The notes below the pieces were generated by a model that saw only the letters and a list, made by a program, of their open reading frames with translations, did not search any database and had not been told where the DNA came from. A stretch of 64,000 nt of DNA from Astrocystis sublimbata (taxonomy: Eukaryota > Ascomycota > Sordariomycetes > Xylariales > Xylariaceae). This document shows positions 61,301-64,000 of the stretch, in pieces (the first letter of the stretch is position 1; each line of letters starts with the position of its first letter). The stretch spans positions 372,001 through 436,000 of the forward strand of contig JAJNNY010000013.1 in NCBI GenBank assembly GCA_022453515.1, read 5' to 3'. Made by a program: the position numbers and the translations under genes.

Positions 61301-64000
61301 ACGAGGGGCTCCGCCCCGGACATATTGGTCGAGATAGGGCCTCACCCAGCACTGAAAGGGCCCCTAGACCAGATATTAAAGCACAGTGGGAAGTCCGTAC
61401 AGTACTCGTCGACATTGAGAAGAAACGAAGACGGGCGAATATCCATGCTCAACCTCGCTGGGAAATTATTCGGCCTTAATGCTGCAATTGATGTCGGTAG
61501 CGTAAGCGCCATCGATGGACAACATGAGTACGGCACCTGTCTCATCCAGGGTTGTACCGCTGTCGATCTTCCCACTTACAAATATACCTACGGGCCAATT
61601 AGCTACTGCGAAAGCAGGGCAAGCAAGGAATTTCGTCTGCGGGACATCGTTCGCCACGACATTCTTGGCTCCCGCGTCGTGGGCGCGAGTAGAACTCAGC
61701 CGCAATGGAGGAACGTTCTCCGAGTCAAGGATCTGCCTTGGCTTAGCGACCACCGTTTGATACCTGGTAAGTGGGAAATCATCTTCCAACTTTTCGTTGG
61801 AAATAGCTGATTTCCTTTGTCTTTCAGATGCCGTTTTCCCAGCCGCCGGTTTCGTGGCGATGGCGGCTGAAGCGGCCTCCCAGATCCATGCAGAGAAACC
61901 TAGCTCTCGTGATATCACGGGGTTCTCTATGGTTAAGGTCGACATAGGCACAGCCTTGAAAATACCCGAAGACGATGACGGAGTCGAAATAGTCCTTGGT
62001 ATAGACTTCATTGACACGGAATCAGCCAGAGAAACCTCGTGGGCGAAATTTACTGTAAGTTCATGGGCTAGAGACTCAGGTAATTGGACCGTACACTGCA
62101 CCGGTCGCGTAAAGCCAGAAGTTTCACAGCGCCCAGGTAGTTCCAAGATGTCAACCAACATGGATGCTAGATCTCCGGACATTGCTTCGTGGTATGATAA
62201 GTTCGCCGACATTGGTATTGGATATGGGCCCATGTTTCGACCCTTGTCCAAGATACTTGTTGATCCCAATCAGAATCTAGCTCGAGCATCTGTGGCGCTT
62301 GACATGACGACCAAGACCATCCAAGGCGGCGAATCCAACTACCATGTTCACCCCACTGCTATTGATGGTGCTATCCAACTTGGTCTAATCGCTTGCTACG
62401 GAGGCCAAGTCGAGAGAGCCAATGTGGCATATGTGCCGGTCCATTTCTCTCGACTTTATCTGCGAGCCGGTTGTGAAGACACATCTGCAATGGTGACCGC
62501 CCGTGGCAGAACCCAAGGGCTTCGAAACGCCTATGTGCAGTTGCAGGTGGTCGATAGGCATGGGGAGGCGCTTTTGGAAGTCGACACACTGAAGCTTACA
62601 CGATTTCAGGGGCTGACCCTCCCAGAAAGTACTCGGTCAACGAAAGCTTTCAACAGCCCTTTCACTAGACTTTGTTGGAAACCAGACTTTCGCAATCTGG
62701 GAAACCAACAAGCACGACAGCTGTTCCCCGCTCCTGAAGAGAACATCAGCAGGATTGCGGCACTCGAAAGGGCTGATACGATCAGTTGCTTAGTCGTGGC
62801 AGATATATACGACCGCTTTGTAAGGGACGAGGGTGGACCCCAACCCAAGGGAGAGCTCAGTCACTGGCTGTCTTGGGTCAGAAAATGCGTAGAGGAAGAT
62901 TCAAGGCGCAACATGGTCGAAGCCGCACAATTGGACCCGGCCAAGCGTTCACATTTGCTGCAAAAGCTTTGCGCCGAAGCGGGAAGCCAGGTCGAGGCTA
63001 TGACCGCCAAGTGTCTACATGAGAACATAGACGATATCCTGCACGAGCGGACGACCGGCATTGACGTCCTCATCTCACGGGGTTTGTTGACACCACTATA
63101 TGAAAGCGGTCACCTCATCGCGGGCTCGCATCCGCAGTTGTTCAATATTTTGGACCTGGCAGGTCACTCTAACCCGAACTTGCGAATTATCGAAGTCGGA
63201 GCTGGTACGGGTGCGGCGACGAGAACAGCGATGAGGGCACTTGTAGGTGCAAATGGCATGAAGCGATATGCTGACTACACCTTCACCGACATCTCGGCTG
63301 GGTTCTTCGGCGCGGCCCGCGAGTTCATGTCCGAATATCGCGACATCAAATACTCCGTCTTGGACATCGAACAGGATCCCATGGCCAATGGATATGAGGG
63401 CATATACGACATTGTCCTGGCATGTGAGGCTATCCATGTGACTGAGAGCCTGGACAAAGTGCTCAAGCACTGCAGGAGCCTTCTGAAGCCAGGGGGCAAA
63501 CTCATCATTGCCGAAACCACTCATATAAGAGTCGCGGCAGGGCTCTTGTACGGCACCTTTACCGGATATTGGCTGGGTGCCTTTGACGGGCGTACCGAAG
63601 GCCCTTTCATGAATCAGTCGGCATGGGATACCCGCCTCCTTGCATCGGGATTTTCCGGAGTTGACATAATATTAGACGACTATCCATCTCCACAACAGTC
63701 GACGTCGGTTATCGTATCGACAAGGCTTGAAGAAACAGACAAGTCAAAGAATCATGGGGTCGAAAACGATCAAGCACTCATATATCTACTTCACAGTGTT
63801 TCTGGGCCGACTCCACTCCTAGGTAGAATTGTTAGCGAATTGGAGGGTCTTGCGAACCCCTATCGGGCGGTAGTCCTTGGTCTCGATGCTCCCGAGAGCG
63901 TTCCAAAAGGGGCTCGAGTTATCGCCTTCCTCAACGCTGAAAACGATCTCTTCGATCCCGAGGACTCGCTTTTGAAAGCGTATCAAATTCTCGTTCGCAA
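58316..64000 (+). CDS. Highly reducing-type polyketide synthase (3' end beyond window)
   Basis: Iterative type I PKS. Seven exons are seen: 58316-58373, 58446-58712, 58776-58980, 59039-59776, 59939-59980, 60046-61766 and 61828-64000 (open at the edge), about 1734 residues so far. Domains in order: KS (about 14-440) with NTACSSSM (Cys184), ECHGTGTQAGDP (His320) and KPSLGHTEGAS (His362); AT (about 580-900) with GHSSGE (Ser671); DH (about 960-1245) with HDILGSRVVG (His974) and DGAIQ (Asp1190); C-methyltransferase (from about 1400) with IIEVGAGTGAATR (about 1465-1477). ER, KR and ACP are expected beyond 64000. Each intron rebuilds conserved KS sequence. The KS motif has Asn where Asp is usual. 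The intron at 59777-59938 is longer than the others and ends in AAG. Product unknown. Confidence 0.95.

Overview
The window looks like nuclear DNA of a filamentous ascomycete (Pezizomycotina, most likely a Sordariomycete). Genes are monocistronic, lie on both strands and are split by short introns (mostly 50-160 bp, GTRNGT donors, CTRAC-type branch points, YAG acceptors). There is an intron-containing nuclear tRNA, a DIM-2 type DNA methyltransferase and a fungal polyketide synthase. No bacterial features (operons, Shine-Dalgarno sites, IS elements, CRISPR) are seen. Exon structures were assembled by hand from reading frames, splice consensus and remembered family motifs; nothing was searched in a database.

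Layout. 1-3.3 kb: a PPR-like, probably mitochondrial protein. 3.3-9.9 kb: a gene-poor stretch with one decayed membrane-protein pseudogene. 9.9-17.4 kb: a DIM-2 cytosine methyltransferase convergent with a secreted GH67 alpha-glucuronidase. 17.4-21.2 kb: mostly non-coding, with tRNA-Tyr(GUA). 21.2-27.3 kb: a single-pass membrane protein, an F-box/2EXR-like protein, then a proline-iminopeptidase-like hydrolase convergent with a phenol-hydroxylase-type flavin monooxygenase. 27.8-39.5 kb is housekeeping-rich: GRC3 polynucleotide kinase and RPA34 (both rRNA synthesis) share a divergent promoter, followed by a D-2-hydroxyacid dehydrogenase, a dienelactone-hydrolase/SnoaL-like protein and a CaM-dependent kinase. 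41.3-51.3 kb: a mitochondrial GGQ release-factor-like protein, a Nab3-like RNA-binding protein, a LETM1-like mitochondrial protein and an aquaporin with a long N-terminal tail.

52.3-64 kb is the left part of a secondary-metabolite gene cluster: a Zn2Cys6 transcription factor (five exons, rebuilt from fragments), a class II O-methyltransferase and a highly reducing polyketide synthase that runs off the window after its KS, AT, DH and part of its C-methyltransferase region. The methyltransferase and synthase are divergent and share a 592-bp promoter with candidate zinc-cluster sites. The product cannot be predicted from this part alone. This cluster is the strongest candidate for undescribed biology here.
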